From: Chitinophaga sp. E66
GTDB lineage: Bacteria > Bacteroidota > Bacteroidia > Chitinophagales > Chitinophagaceae
Assembly: GCA_019285755.1 (NCBI GenBank)
Contig: CP079103.1
Coordinates: forward strand, 372,001 to 436,000
Direction of reading: 5' to 3'
DNA length: 64,000 nucleotides
Shown: piece by piece, positions 54,687 to 64,000 of the stretch
How the letters are laid out: the number at the start of each line of letters is the position of its first letter
Position numbering within the stretch: the first letter of the stretch is position 1
Translations under genes and position numbers: made by a program
The notes under the pieces: model-generated
Told to the model about the DNA's origin: nothing
Database searches by the model: none
What the model saw: only the letters and a program-made list of their open reading frames with translations

Positions 54687-55175
54687 TCAATCCGGGTTGA
54701 CGATCGAGGGATGAAGCTCCGATGCCAGCTTAAACAATACGTCGCGGACCAGTTCCGCATCCCTTTCCCCTATAATAGAGGTATAAAACCGCTGAATCTC
54801 CTGCACGGCGCCGAACATATCGATCATGAGCTGCTTACCCTTCTCGCTGAGGAAAATCACCGTAGCACGGTTATCCGTCTCATGTTTACGGGTGATGATA
54901 TAGCCGATGGATTCCAGGTTTTTAACCACCTTGCTCATCGCCTGCTTAGTGATGCGGGCTTTCTTTGCCAGCTCATTATTGATGGTCCCTTCCGTTGAAA
55001 TATTCGCCATCAGCACCATATCGCCGATCTTAAAATCGGCGTAGCCATTCTGTTGCAGGTGCTCGGTGAGCCTTGCGTCGTAGTCCTTCTTAACGATGCT
55101 TAAAAGCCGAATAAGCAGTTTCGGCCGCAGTGCAATAATGTCCTGGAGCTGCTTGTCCTTATCAGTTGTAGTCAT
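54687..55175 (-). CDS. MarR-family transcriptional regulator
   Basis: Uninterrupted 162-residue winged-helix repressor. The MarR core is KIGDMVLMANISTEGTINNELAKKARITKQAMSKVVKNLESIGYIITRKHETDNRATVIFLSEKGKQL, covering the recognition helix and the wing with the conserved D-R pair. N- and C-terminal helices form the dimer interface. It is divergent from an EmrA-EmrB-TolC efflux operon with 147 bases between the start codons, and probably represses that operon, because a dyad overlaps its predicted promoter. The cue could be a drug or aromatic compound. A terminator follows the gene. Confidence 0.92.
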   Translation of the reverse strand: MTTTDKDKQLQDIIALRPKLLIRLLSIVKKDYDARLTEHLQQNGYADFKIGDMVLMANISTEGTINNELAKKARITKQAMSKVVKNLESIGYIITRKHETDNRATVIFLSEKGKQLMIDMFGAVQEIQRFYTSIIGERDAELVRDVLFKLASELHPSIVNPD

Positions 55176-55227
55176 AGTGGCGTGGCCAGTTATTGGATGA
55201 AAAGGCTAAAATATTCCTTTTGTCATA

Positions 55228-55235
55228 CAAAGATA
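55228..55235 (-). promoter_or_regulatory. Possible -7 promoter element of the marR-type gene
   Basis: TATCTTTG on the minus strand is an exact TAnnTTTG match, about 50 bases upstream of the MarR start. A -33 box at standard spacing is not clear. Confidence 0.35.
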
Positions 55236-55260
55236 ATAAAAACTTATAAAGGTCAACTTA

Positions 55261-55292
55261 TTTGTCTAAATGGTAAGCTTGGTTTACCTTTG
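55261..55292 (+). promoter_or_regulatory. Predicted promoter of the emrA-emrB-tolC operon
   Basis: TTTG at 55261-55264 is followed after exactly 20 bases by TACCTTTG at 55285-55292, a full match to the Bacteroidota TTTG-N19-21-TAnnTTTG pattern. It lies 30 bases upstream of the emrA start. A dyad overlaps the -7 box. Confidence 0.7.
55272..55288. promoter_or_regulatory. Candidate MarR operator dyad over the emrA promoter
   Basis: GGTAA at 55272-55276 and TTACC at 55284-55288 form a 17-base dyad centred at 55280, overlapping the -7 element. This is the place where a repressor would block RNA polymerase. An additional direct repeat AACTTAT occurs at 55241 and 55255. Confidence 0.45.
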
Positions 55293-55322
55293 GCGCCACA
55301 TTCGGAAAAACACACACTTAAA

Positions 55323-56365
55323 ATGGAAACTGCACAGGCAAGTCCCCGCAGGGGCAAACTCGTGGCGCGGATCATCTTTCTCGCCATCCTCGTTCTCGGC
55401 GCCATATTCGGCGTAAAACAATGGCTGTATGCCCGTCATCATGAAACTACAGACAACGCCCAGGTAGAGGGCCACTCCGCCCCGTAATCGCCCGGGTGGC
55501 AGGGTACGTCAAGGAACTGAACGTCCAGGATTACGGCAACGTAAAGCTGCGCGACACGCTGGTTACCATCGATGATGAGGAATACCGCATTGCATTGCAA
55601 CAGGCGGAAGCCGACGCACAACAGGCCGTGGCCGACCTGGCAACCGCCCGCGCCAATCTGGCCAACGCTAACGCCGGTATCACAGTGGCACAGTCTAACG
55701 CTCAGGTAGCGCTTGTCCGCAAGGATAAGTCCGCGGCAGACCTTCACCGCGACCAGGCCCTGTTCGACGACCACGCCATCACCAACCGTCAGCTCGACGA
55801 CACCAAGGCCAACAACCTCACCAACGACAAACAATACCAGGCCGCCCAGGACAATATCACCCTGGCCCGCTCCGCCGTGAGCGTGGCCGCCGCCAAGGTG
55901 CAACAGGCCGAAGCGCTCCTCGCCAGCAAGCAGGCGGCGGTAGAGCAGGCGAAGCTGAAATTGGGCTACACCCACGTCACCGCCAACATCACCGGCCGTA
56001 TCGGCAGGAAGAACGTGGAACCCGGGCAATTCGTGCAGGCAGGCCAGAGCCTCTGCACCATCGTAGATGAAAACGGGTTCTACATTGTCGCCAACTTCAA
56101 GGAAACGCAGCTGGCTAACATCAACGTAGGCCAGGAAGCCGAGATAGAAGTAGACGGCTTCAGCGATCTGCACCTCAAAGGACATGTAACCGCCATTTCG
56201 CGCGCAACCGGGGCTAAATTCTCCCTGCTGCCGCCCGACAATGCCACCGGAAACTTCGTGAAAATCGTTCAGCGCGTTCCTGTTAAAATCTCCATTGACA
56301 ACGCCGACCAATACCTCGACCGCCTGCGCGCCGGCCTGAGCGTGGAAGTGGCTTTAAAATATTAA
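55323..56365 (+). CDS. EmrA/HlyD-type membrane fusion protein (frameshifted)
   Basis: Adaptor of an MFS-type tripartite multidrug efflux system. It has one N-terminal membrane helix (IIFLAILVLGAIFGVKQWLY), then TTDNAQVEGHSAPVIARVAGYVKELNVQD, the first lipoyl half-motif. A long coiled hairpin of Ala/Gln-rich helices follows (residues 90-200). The second half-motif is THVTANITGRIGRKNVEPGQFVQAGQ, and then a beta-barrel domain. One break near 55483 in a C run is repaired by one base. Length is about 348 residues. The EmrB gene begins 4 bases after its stop. A promoter and MarR-type operator are upstream. Confidence 0.92.
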
Positions 56366-56369
56366 GGCA

Positions 56370-57948
56370 ATGACAGCGAAACCAAAAGGCCTCGCCAAAT
56401 GGATCATCGTGGCCACGGTCATCTCCGCTACCATGCTGGAGCTGATCGATACCACGATCGTCAACGTGGCGCTGTCGCAGATCAGCGGTAACCTGGGCGC
56501 CACCATCGAGGACGCGTCGTGGGTCATTACCGCATATGCGATCGCCAACGTGATCGTGATCCCAATGACCGGGTTCCTTGCTTCTTATTTCGGCCGTAAA
56601 AACTATTACCTCACTTCCATCCTCATCTTCACCTTCGCCTCATACATGTGCGGGCAGTCGGGAAGCTTATGGGAGCTCGTGGCCTGGCGCTTCATCCAGG
56701 GTGTGGGGGCGGCGCGCTGCTGAGTACTTCACAGTCGATCCTCTTCGATACTTTCGAGATCTATGAAAGGCCTACCGCATCGGCCATTTTCGGGATGGGG
56801 GTGATCATCGGGCCGACCGTAGGGCCTACCCTGGGCGGCATCATCGTGGACAACTTCCACTGGTCCCTCATCTTCGATCTTAACGTTCCCATCGGTATCA
56901 TCGCCGCATTCCTTGTATTCTCGTTTATCGACAAGCAGCCCAATGAATACAACATCAACCGCAAAGCCATCAAGATCGATTACCTCGGTATTTTCCTGCT
57001 ATGCGTCTGGGTGGGCAGCCTGCAATACATCCTGGAGAAAGGGCAGTCCGAAGACTGGTTTGCGGCACAGCATATTGTGGTGCTGACCATTGCCGCCGTC
57101 GTGGCTTTCGTCATGTTTATCTGGTGGGAGCTGCGGACGGATTCTCCGGCCGTTAATCTTCATGTACTTAAAAACCGGACGCTGGCGATCACGACCCTGC
57201 TTACGTTTATCATGGGGATGGGGATCTATTGTTCGATGTTCGTTTACCCGGTCTGGATGCAGCGCGTGATGGGTTACACGCCTACGCTCACGGGCGAAAG
57301 CCTCTTCCCGGGGCCATCATGGCGGCCGTTATGATGCCCATGGTCGGGAAGGCGATCCAGCGGGGCGTACCACCGAAATACCTCATTACTTCCGGCTTTC
57401 TCATCTTCGCGATATTCTGTTTCTGGATGTCTTCCGCCAGCCCGGAAGCAGGGGAAATATTCTTTTTTGTACCGCTGCTGCTGAGGGGCATCGGCTCAGC
57501 GATGCTGAGCGTTCCGCTCACGAACCAGGCGGTGTCCGGACTTTCACCTAAAGAAATGCCGCAGGGGATCGCCATCAACAATATGTTGCGCCAGCTGGGC
57601 GGCTCCTTCGGGATCGCGTTCATGAACACGTATGTGGCGCGCCAGTACATGGAACACCGCACGCAGCTACTGCCATATGTAGGGCCGGATAGCCCGGTTG
57701 CCACAGAGCGACTGCAACAGCTGACCAACGGAATGATAGCCAAGGGCATGCCGCTCGATCAGGCAAAACATGCCGGTCTTTCCATGTTGGACGCCCTGGT
57801 TACCAAGCAGGCATACGTCCTCACCTACCTCGACGCCTTCCGCATCGTGGGCATCTTCTTCGTATGCGTGCTCCCGCTGATGCTGCTCGTGAAAAAGAGA
57901 AACCTTAGTGCAGACGCCATGAAGGAAGCGGCGGAACATGCGCATTGA
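56370..57948 (+). CDS. EmrB/QacA-type MFS (DHA2) drug transporter (frameshifted)
   Basis: Inner-membrane 14-helix drug:H+ antiporter. The N-terminus IIVATVISATMLELIDTTIVNVALSQISGN is the DHA2 motif D1. SWVITAYAIANVIVIPMTGFLASYFGRKNYY contains motif A, and PTVGPTLGGIIVDNFHWSLIFDLNVPIG is motif C. Breaks lie near 56707 (GGGG region) and near 57312. Repaired length is about 526 residues. It is the second gene of the efflux operon, four bases after emrA, with the TolC gene 19 bases downstream. Confidence 0.94.
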
Positions 57949-57967
57949 TATATTAAACACACAAGAC

Positions 57968-59237
57968 ATGAAAAAGCACTTATCATCATATTGACATGCA
58001 CGGCCGGCAGCGCCTCGGCACAAACGGCTCCCGCCGCGCTGAAAACGCTCATTCAGCAATCGTTCAGTCACTTTACACAGATAAAAGCGATGGAAACGCA
58101 GCAGCGCATCGCGGCCGACCAGACTACGCTCGCCAAAGCCAACCGCCTTCCTGAAGTGAACGGTACGGCCAGCTACAGCCACGTGTACCCGGTGCCCAAA
58201 GTACAGCTGCCGGGCAGCGCTTTCACTTTCCAGCCGGTGCCTTCCGAGAATATCAACACCGGCATCGAAGCACGCCAGCTACTGCTGGACTTCGGTAAAT
58301 CCGGCAGCCAGATCAAAAAGTCGGAAGCGCAGGCGGGACTGTTAGGCGTTCAGACCGCGGAAGCCCGCGAGGAACTGGCCTACCAGGTAGCTAACGTGTA
58401 CCTTAACATCGCTTTCCTGCAAGACAATATCGCCGTGCAGGAAGCCAACATCCGCCTCCTCGAAGAAACGGAGACCATGGTGGAGAATAAGCTGAAGCAC
58501 GGAGATGCGATCGACCTGGACCTCATCAATACCCGCGTAAAGCTGGAGTCGTACCGCAACAAGAAAGTCGATTTCCGCAATTCGCTCGACAAGCAACTCG
58601 CCGCACTCCGATACCTCACCGGCGAAACGCTGAAGGATTCCGTGGAGCATGACTTCTCCTGGGCTGTACCGCCTGTTGAAGATTTTGAACATAACGCCGC
58701 GATCCGTTCGTCGCTGGAACAGGAGAAAGTGGCTGAAACCGGAATCGATATCGCGAAGGCGCAATATAAGCCCTCGCTGTTCCTCAATGCTGGAACAGGT
58801 TTCAAGAACGGCTACCTGCCGGAGATCACCACGCCGAAGTTCAACTACTACGCAGGCGTGAGCCTTTCTGTGCCGATCTACAACGGCAAGAAACTGCGCA
58901 CACAGGAGCAGATCGCCTCCACCGAAGCGGTGATCGCAAGACTGCACACGCAGGATGTAAAAGAAAATCTGAAAAAGAAGCTGCCCAGCAGAACGCAGAT
59001 GTTGTAGCCGGGAAAGAAAGGCTGCAAACGGCGGAAGTGCTGCTGGAACAGGCTAATAAAGCCCTGACGCTGGCGCAAAGCCGCTATCGTAACGGGGTTA
59101 TCACTTACCTCGATCTGCAAAACGCACAGACTTCCCTGCTCGAGGCGCAACTTTCCAGGATTCAGTACCAGTATCAATTGTCGCTGGCGGGACTGGAGCT
59201 GATGCACCTCAGCGGACAAGAGTTTTGGAAACAATAA
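57968..59237 (+). CDS. TolC-family outer-membrane channel of the EmrAB operon (frameshifted)
   Basis: Outer-membrane efflux channel. The signal peptide reads MKK.LIIILTCTAGSASAQ once an A is restored in the A run after the start near 57975. The two outer-membrane efflux repeats are visible (SFSHFTQIKAMETQQRIA ... ANVYLNIAFLQDNIAVQEANIRLLEET; then ALTLAQSRYRNGVITYLDLQNAQTSLLEAQ). A second break lies near 58978. Length is about 423 residues. It forms a complete tripartite pump with EmrA and EmrB; a strong bidirectional terminator lies after it. Confidence 0.92.
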
Positions 59238-59272
59238 CCATTGAATTGGTTTTGTTTTCGTAGTGTGTGTTT

Positions 59273-59310
59273 AAAAAAAAGGCCCGGTCTTTCGCAGACC
59301 GGGCATTTTA
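59273..59310. terminator. Bidirectional terminator between tolC and uxuA
   Basis: GCCCGGTCT at 59282-59290 pairs perfectly with AGACCGGGC at 59296-59304. Eight A precede it and ATTTTATTT follows, so it can stop transcripts from both sides. It serves the efflux operon (+) and the mannonate dehydratase operon (-). Confidence 0.85.
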
Positions 59311-59334
59311 TTTATCACAAGAAGTTGATGGCGA

Positions 59335-60496
59335 TTATTTCCCCGCGATGCCCATTTCGAGGCCGCGCAGCTCTGCCAGTCCACGGAGGCGGCCGATAGC
59401 GCTATATCCCGGGTTGGTCTTTTTGTGCAGGTCGTCGAGCATCTGGTGGCCATGGTCGGGGCGCATGGGGATGGAGACGCCCCTGCGTTTCATCACCGCC
59501 AGGATGTTCTTCACTACGCTATACATATCCACATCGCCTTCGAGGTGGTTGGCTTCATAGAAGTTGCCGAGCGCGTCGCGTTTGGTGGAACGGAGGTGAA
59601 TGAAGTGGATATGTTCGCCCAGGCGGTCGATCATTCCGGGAAGGTCGTTGTCCGGGCGCACGCCATAGGAACCGGTGCAGAAGCAGAGGCCGTTGGATGG
59701 GGAGATGATGGTGGCCAGCAACTCCTTCGCATCCTGTTCGGTGCTCACCACGCGGGGAAGGCCGAGGATGGCGTACGGGGATCGTCAGGGTGAATGGCCA
59801 GCTTAATGCCCACTTCTTCCGCCACCGGTACGATCTGCTGGAGGAAATAGAAGAGATGCAGTTTCAGCTTGATGGCGTCGATGTCTTTGTATTTATCCAA
59901 CGCCTGTTGGAATTGTTCAAGGGTGAAGCTTTCTTCAGAACCGGGCAGGCCGGCGATGATATTGCGCTGCAGGAGCGCTTTTTCTTCTTCCGTCATGCTG
60001 TCGAACTGTTCTTTGGCGCGGGAGATTTCCTCTTCGGGATAATCATTTTCCGCGCCGGGGCGTTGCAGCATGAAGAGATCGAAGGCCATGAACTGGGCTT
60101 TATCGAACCGGAGGGCTTTGGAGCCGTCTTCCAGGGTGAATGCCAGGTCGGTGCGGGTCCAGTCGAGCACGGGCATGAAGTTATACGTTACGGTATAGAT
60201 GCCGCATGCCGCGAGGTTGCGGAGCGATTGCTGGTAGTTTTAATATATTCTTTGAAGCGGCCCGTTTGCGTTTTGATGTCTTCATGAACGGGTACGCTTT
60301 CCACTACAGACCAGGTGAGCCCTGCGGCTTCAATTTCCTGTTTGCGCTGCATGATGTCTTCTTTGGACCATACAGTACCATTGGGAACGTGATGAAGTGC
60401 GGTGACGATGCCTGTGGCGCCGGCTTGCCGGATATCGGAAAGGCTTACCGGGTCTTTGGGGCCGAACCACCGCCAGGTCTGTTCCATTCTCAGCAT
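59335..60496 (-). CDS. uxuA: Mannonate dehydratase (frameshifted)
   Basis: Cytosolic enzyme that dehydrates D-mannonate to 2-keto-3-deoxygluconate in hexuronate catabolism. The N-terminus [36 protein letters not shown] is diagnostic. [23 protein letters not shown] carries metal-binding residues, [14 protein letters not shown] follows, and [12 protein letters not shown] is the C-terminal signature. Breaks lie near 60240 and 59775. Repaired length is about 387 residues. It is the last gene of a minus-strand unit after a Spy-like gene and glycerate 2-kinase gene. A LacI-type CAAACGTTTG palindrome lies 74 bases upstream. Confidence 0.94.
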
Positions 60497-60548
60497 AAAC
60501 TTGCGATTTTTAATTTTCCCAAAATTAGCATTACGAACCAGATAAGCA

Positions 60549-60567
60549 AATTTCCCGCAGGGAAATT
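60549..60567. repeat. 8-bp perfect inverted repeat ahead of uxuA
   Basis: AATTTCCC and GGGAAATT flank GCA. It lies right after the glycerate kinase stop, next to the CAAACGTTTG site. No T-tract follows on either side, so it may be an operator rather than a terminator. Confidence 0.45.
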
Positions 60568-60568
60568 G

Positions 60569-61835
60569 TCAAACGTTTGCTGGTCCGTGAATGAGAATGA
60601 CGGCGAGGTCCATCACATTGGTGTTGGTGGGGCCGGTAAGGATGTGCGTACCGGTTTGGTGAAAGTAGTGCCAGCTGTCATTGTTATCGAGAAAGGGAAT
60701 GGGATCGGGCCCCATTGCCAGGGTTTCCGCGTCGATCACAGCGCCAGCCGCATTGGTGGGGCCATCGATACCATCGGTCCCCGCAGCCAGGAAGGTGATC
60801 TGCGGATGATCTTTAATGAGCAATCCTGCCGCCAGCGCCAGTTCCTGGTTGCGCCCGCCGAGGCCGTTGCCTGTTACCTGGACGGTAGATTCTCCGCCAG
60901 CCAGCAGGCACGCGGGGAAAGGTCCTTTATATGTGAGGGCGGTTTGTACCAGCGAGGCGGCAAGCTCGCGGGCTTTTCCGGTAGCCTGGTCGGTAAGAAT
61001 TTGCGCATGATATCCGAGTTTGTCCGCCTTGTGAGCCGCGGCTTCAAGGGCGATGCGGTTGCTGGCGGCCACAACGTAGGTAGCATGCGGCAATTCGCCA
61101 GGGCGTGCAGTTTCCGGGATAAGGCCCGCTTCTCCCTGTTCCAGGTGGTACAGGATACCTGAGGCGATCAGGTCACGGAGATCGTATTTATCAATGACGG
61201 TCAATGCGTCCGCAAAGGTCGTTTGGTCGGCTACGGTAGGCCCGGAGCCGATCACCGCCGGGTCGTTGCCGGGAACGTCGGACAGGAGAATGGAATGCAC
61301 GGAAGCAGGATGGATGGCCCTGGCAAGTTGGCCGCCTTTGATCGCGGAGAGATGCTTGCGCACGGTGTTCATCTCCGTAATGTCGGCGCCGCTGTTTAGG
61401 AGCAATTGAAAAGCGTGCTGCAGCTCTTCCATGGAAACGCCTTCGGGAACATCTGCCAGCAGGGCGGATGCTCCGCCGGAAAGCAGGAATATCACATGGT
61501 CTTCGGGCTTTAGTCCGGCAGCCAGTTGCAGCATGGTGGTACCGGCGATGATGCTATTGATGTCAGGGACGGGATGCCCTGCGGTGATGAGCTCTGTTTT
61601 TGCAGGGGAATATCCGGCGCATGGCTGGATACGGCGAAACCGTGGCTTAGCCGGTCTCCCAATACCTGCTCCGCTTCGTATGCCATGGCGGCGGCGGCTT
61701 TGCCGGCTGCGAGCAGGAAGACGCGGCCTTCGCCCGGGGCGTGGTCAGGTGTAAGGGAACGAAATATCTTGGCTGAACGGCAGCTACGGCATGAAGGTAG
61801 ATTTCCTGCGCGTCTGAACGGGCGGGAAGGCTCAT
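60569..61835 (-). CDS. Glycerate 2-kinase, GckA/TtuD type (DUF4147-MOFRL, frameshifted)
   Basis: Phosphorylates D-glycerate to 2-phosphoglycerate. It has the N-terminal DUF4147 domain (FLLAAGKAAAAMAYEAEQVLGDRL; HVIFLLSGGASALLADVP; TVRKHLSAIKGGQLARAIHPASVHSILLSDVPGNDPAVIGSGPTV) and a C-terminal MOFRL domain (CLLAGGESTVQVTGNGLGGRNQELALAAGL; TDGIDGPTNAAGAVID). Breaks lie near 61735 and 61600. Length is about 422 residues. Its ATG overlaps the TGA of the Spy-like gene, and uxuA follows. Glycerate could come from tartronate-type or hexuronate side routes; which one applies here is unclear. Confidence 0.9.
60570..60579. promoter_or_regulatory. LacI-type palindrome CAAACGTTTG ahead of uxuA
   Basis: Perfect 10-base palindrome overlapping the glycerate kinase stop codon and 74 bases upstream of the uxuA start. 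The same core is found in the cluster at 48770-48866. Confidence 0.45.
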
Positions 61836-62256
61836 CCGTTGGAGGTTTTGCGCGAGTCCTTACGGTCCTGTTTACGGTCCATTTTCTTCTCCATCTCGCT
61901 TTTCTTCTTTAACTCCCAGTCGTTCCACTTTTTGTATTGTGCGGGGATAAGACTTCACGGAAACGGCGGTTCCTGTCTGTATCCAGCTCCTGGTAGCGCT
62001 GCATGCGCTGGCGCGAACTGAGAGCGCCGTCTTTCTTGGCGGCATCCCGTTTCCGGGCAATGTCTTCGTTAATGTCGTAAATAGACTTCGCCTGTTCTTT
62101 GGAAAGGTTCAGTTCCCGGTAGAGTTTGTCGCTCATTTTGTCGGCCTTGCCTGCAGCGTCCCAGCGGTGGCCGCGGGCATGCGTGGTGTCCTGTGCCTGC
62201 ACTGCGAAGGAAAGCGCAGTGAGTACGATCGTCATGAACCAGATCTTGTTTTTCAT
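61832..62256 (-). CDS. Small secreted Spy/DUF4890-like helical protein (frameshifted)
   Basis: Periplasmic protein of about 141 residues with a signal peptide (MTIVLTALSFAVQAQ). The mature part is helical and charged: KMSDKLYRELNLSKEQAKSIYDINEDIARKRDAAKK, and RQRMQRYQELDTDRNRRFREVLSP, followed after a C-run repair near 61948 by AQYKKWNDWELKKKSEMEKK. This resembles Spy/LTxxQ-type chaperone proteins and DUF4890 of Bacteroidota. Its TGA overlaps the glycerate kinase ATG, an odd coupling between a periplasmic helical protein and a cytosolic kinase, so the pairing may be positional only. Function is not established. Confidence 0.7.
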
Positions 62257-62457
62257 ATGCTAATGCCGTGTGTTGATACGGGATAGATACCGCTCGTAAA
62301 AATTTATACTAAAATAGTAGGTTCAGCGGATAATCATTTATTAAATTTAACACTTGTAGCTGTATTGTGACCTGATTGCCGTGCTTTTTCCAGATCTGAA
62401 CCTGTGCCGGCGTCGAATTATTCAGCCATCATCTAAACGTATCTTAATCAACCTGCC

Positions 62458-64000
62458 ATGAAAGCAAGTAAATTTCCTGCCGGCACGCCGTTGCCGGAGC
62501 CGGGGATGCAGCATCGCCGCCATTTTTTAACGCGGTGGGCCATCGGCGCAGTATGCGGGCTGTCGGCTTTATTGCCGGCCGGCATCGCGCTGGGCCAGCA
62601 GACATTCCCCGTCAACGGTGTAGCCGAGCCGCGTGAAGGCTGCTACGCCTTTACCCACGCCACCATCGTCAAAGACGCGAAAACGACCCTGAAAGACGCT
62701 ACGCTCGTTATCCGCGATGGAAAGATCGTAGCCGCAGGGCCAGGCGCCGCGGTGCCGAAAGACGCCGTGATCGTTGATTGTCAGGGGAAATTCATCTACC
62801 CCTCCTTCATCGACCTGTACAGCGACTATGGAATGCCCTCCGTTCAAAGAGGCGGCGGCGGCCGCGGTTCGCAGCAGTTCACCTCCAACACGAAAGGCGC
62901 TTACAACTGGAACCAGTCCGTTAAGCCGGAAGTGAATGCCGTTCAGCTCTTCGGAGCAGACGCGGGAAAAGCGAAGAGCTTGCGCGAACAGGGCTTTGGC
63001 GTCGTATTGACCCATCAGCACGATGGTGTCGCCCGGGGAACCGGTGCGCTGGTGAGCCTTGCATCCGACAGGGAAAACAAGACCATCATCCGCGAAAAAG
63101 CATCTTCCCACTATTCTTTCGATAAAGGCTCCTCCAGCCAGGATTATCCCAGTTCCCTCATGGGAGCCATCGCCTTGTTGCGCCAGCAATACCTGGATGC
63201 GCAATGGTACAAGGGCAACCCTGTCGCTGAAGGCGTCAATCTCAGCCTCCAGGCCTGGAACGACCAGCAAAGCCTTGTTCAGATCTTCGATGCCGGTGAT
63301 AAGTGGAATGCGCTCCGCGCCGACAAGATCGGTGATGAGTTCGGCGTCCAGTACGTGATTAAAGCCGGCGGCAATGAATATCAGCGCATCCCGGAAATGG
63401 TGGCATCTAAAGCTGCTTTCATCCTGCCGCTCAACTTCCCCGTTGCCATGGATGTGGAAGATCCGGCGGATGCGCGCTTCGTAGCCCTCGCCGATATGAA
63501 GCACTGGGAGCTGGCTCCTCCAATCCCGCTTCGTTCGAGAAAGCAGGCATTCCCTTCGCGCTGACTACGGCCGAACTGAAAGATGCGAAGTCCTTCTTCG
63601 CCAATCTCCGCAAAGCCATAGAGAACGGCCTCTCTGAACAAAAAGCGTTGGAAGCCCTCACGCAAACGCCCGCCGCCATCCTCAAAGCATCCGATAAAAT
63701 CGGTTCGCTTGACGCCGGCAAGCTGGCAAACTTCCTCATCGCCTCCGGTCCGATATTCGCCGAGAATACAGTGCTTTACCAGAACTGGGTGCAAGGCAGC
63801 AAATATGTGCTGAAAGAAGAAGGATGGAGCGACCTGCGCGGCAAATATAATATCGTGCTGAGCTATCCCAACGCCTCCGCGACCTATCCCGCGGAAATCA
63901 AAGGATCGCCTGCCGCGCCCGCTATCGTCAATAAAGACACTATTCCCGGAAAAATAGAAGTGGCTGGTCCGCTGGTGACGATCATCCTCAACACCACCAA
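62458..64000 (+). CDS. Secreted amidohydrolase-family protein (partial, frameshifted)
   Basis: N-terminal portion of a large imidazolonepropionase-like amidohydrolase that runs off the window end. After a long n-region (MKASKFPAGTPLPEPG) a signal peptide ends GIALGQQ; the Met at 62509 is an alternative start. The composite metal-hydrolase start is seen in CYAFTHATIVKDAKTTLKDATLVIRDGKIVAAGP and GKFIYPSFIDLYSDYG, where the usual HxH is replaced by YSD. This replacement suggests loss or change of metal ligands. ALEALTQTPAAILKASDKIGSLDAGKLANFLIASG is the classic C-terminal amidohydrolase motif. A break lies near 63520. The last seen residues are VTIILNTT, so more of the gene lies outside. Confidence 0.78.

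Noticed and set aside
124..63600. Wholesale pseudogenisation of the region
   Set aside because: Essential pathway genes and efflux genes are hit equally, always by one-base losses in runs, and catalytic residues are retained; sequencing error fits better.

Overview
The window looks like a chromosomal segment of a soil-type Bacteroidota, most likely Chitinophagaceae and close to Chitinophaga (inferred). The evidence is a SusC/SusD pair, many secreted glycoside hydrolases, LytS/LytTR and REC-CRP regulators, and promoter-like TTTG-N20-TAnnTTTG elements. No rRNA, tRNA, CRISPR array, insertion sequence or phage gene was found.

The sequence quality shapes the whole annotation. Most genes, including the housekeeping genes gnd and zwf, are broken by -1 frameshifts. 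Wherever I worked out the repair, one missing base restored the conserved protein, nearly always inside a run of G or C and sometimes of A or T. I treat these as uncorrected homopolymer deletions rather than pseudogenes. Each broken gene is given as one CDS with the approximate break points.

Layout. 0.1-2.7 kb: SGNH hydrolase, a secreted VOC protein (-) and an FMN reductase. 2.8-6.4 kb: oxidative pentose phosphate operon gnd-zwf-pgl. 6.5-9 kb: KefF-like oxidoreductase and KefB/KefC-type K+/H+ antiporter. 9-14.7 kb (-): tripartite RND pump (TolC, adaptor, permease). 14.8-18.2 kb: TonB protein, TPR lipoprotein, DUF2306 membrane protein and a lipoprotein. 18.2-22 kb: chitinolytic GH18-GH20 pair. 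22-24 kb: POTRA/Omp85-like protein. 24-28.7 kb: metallophosphatase, SASA esterase, GH3. 28.7-31 kb (-): histidine kinase plus a REC-cNMP-HTH fusion regulator. 31-33 kb (-): alpha/beta hydrolase and erythromycin-esterase-like protein. 33-35 kb (-): LytS/LytTR system, preceded by a striking 11-bp-periodic repeat array. 35-53 kb: a polysaccharide-utilisation region with GH95, GH29, sulfatase, SusC, SusD, GH144, a second GH95 and an alginate-lyase-fold protein. 53-59 kb: AraC regulator, SDR, and MarR divergent from an EmrA-EmrB-TolC efflux operon. 59-62 kb (-): Spy-like protein, glycerate 2-kinase, mannonate dehydratase. 62.5 kb to the end: amidohydrolase running off the window.

The main theme is extracellular glycan breakdown (chitin, probably beta-1,2-glucan, fucosylated and possibly sulfated or uronate glycans) feeding uronate and pentose-phosphate metabolism, with two efflux systems and three transcriptional signalling modules. 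The least explained signals are the 34981-35091 array upstream of lytS and the gene-poor stretch at 38.4-39.7 kb around a small HTH protein with an odd cysteine-containing tail.
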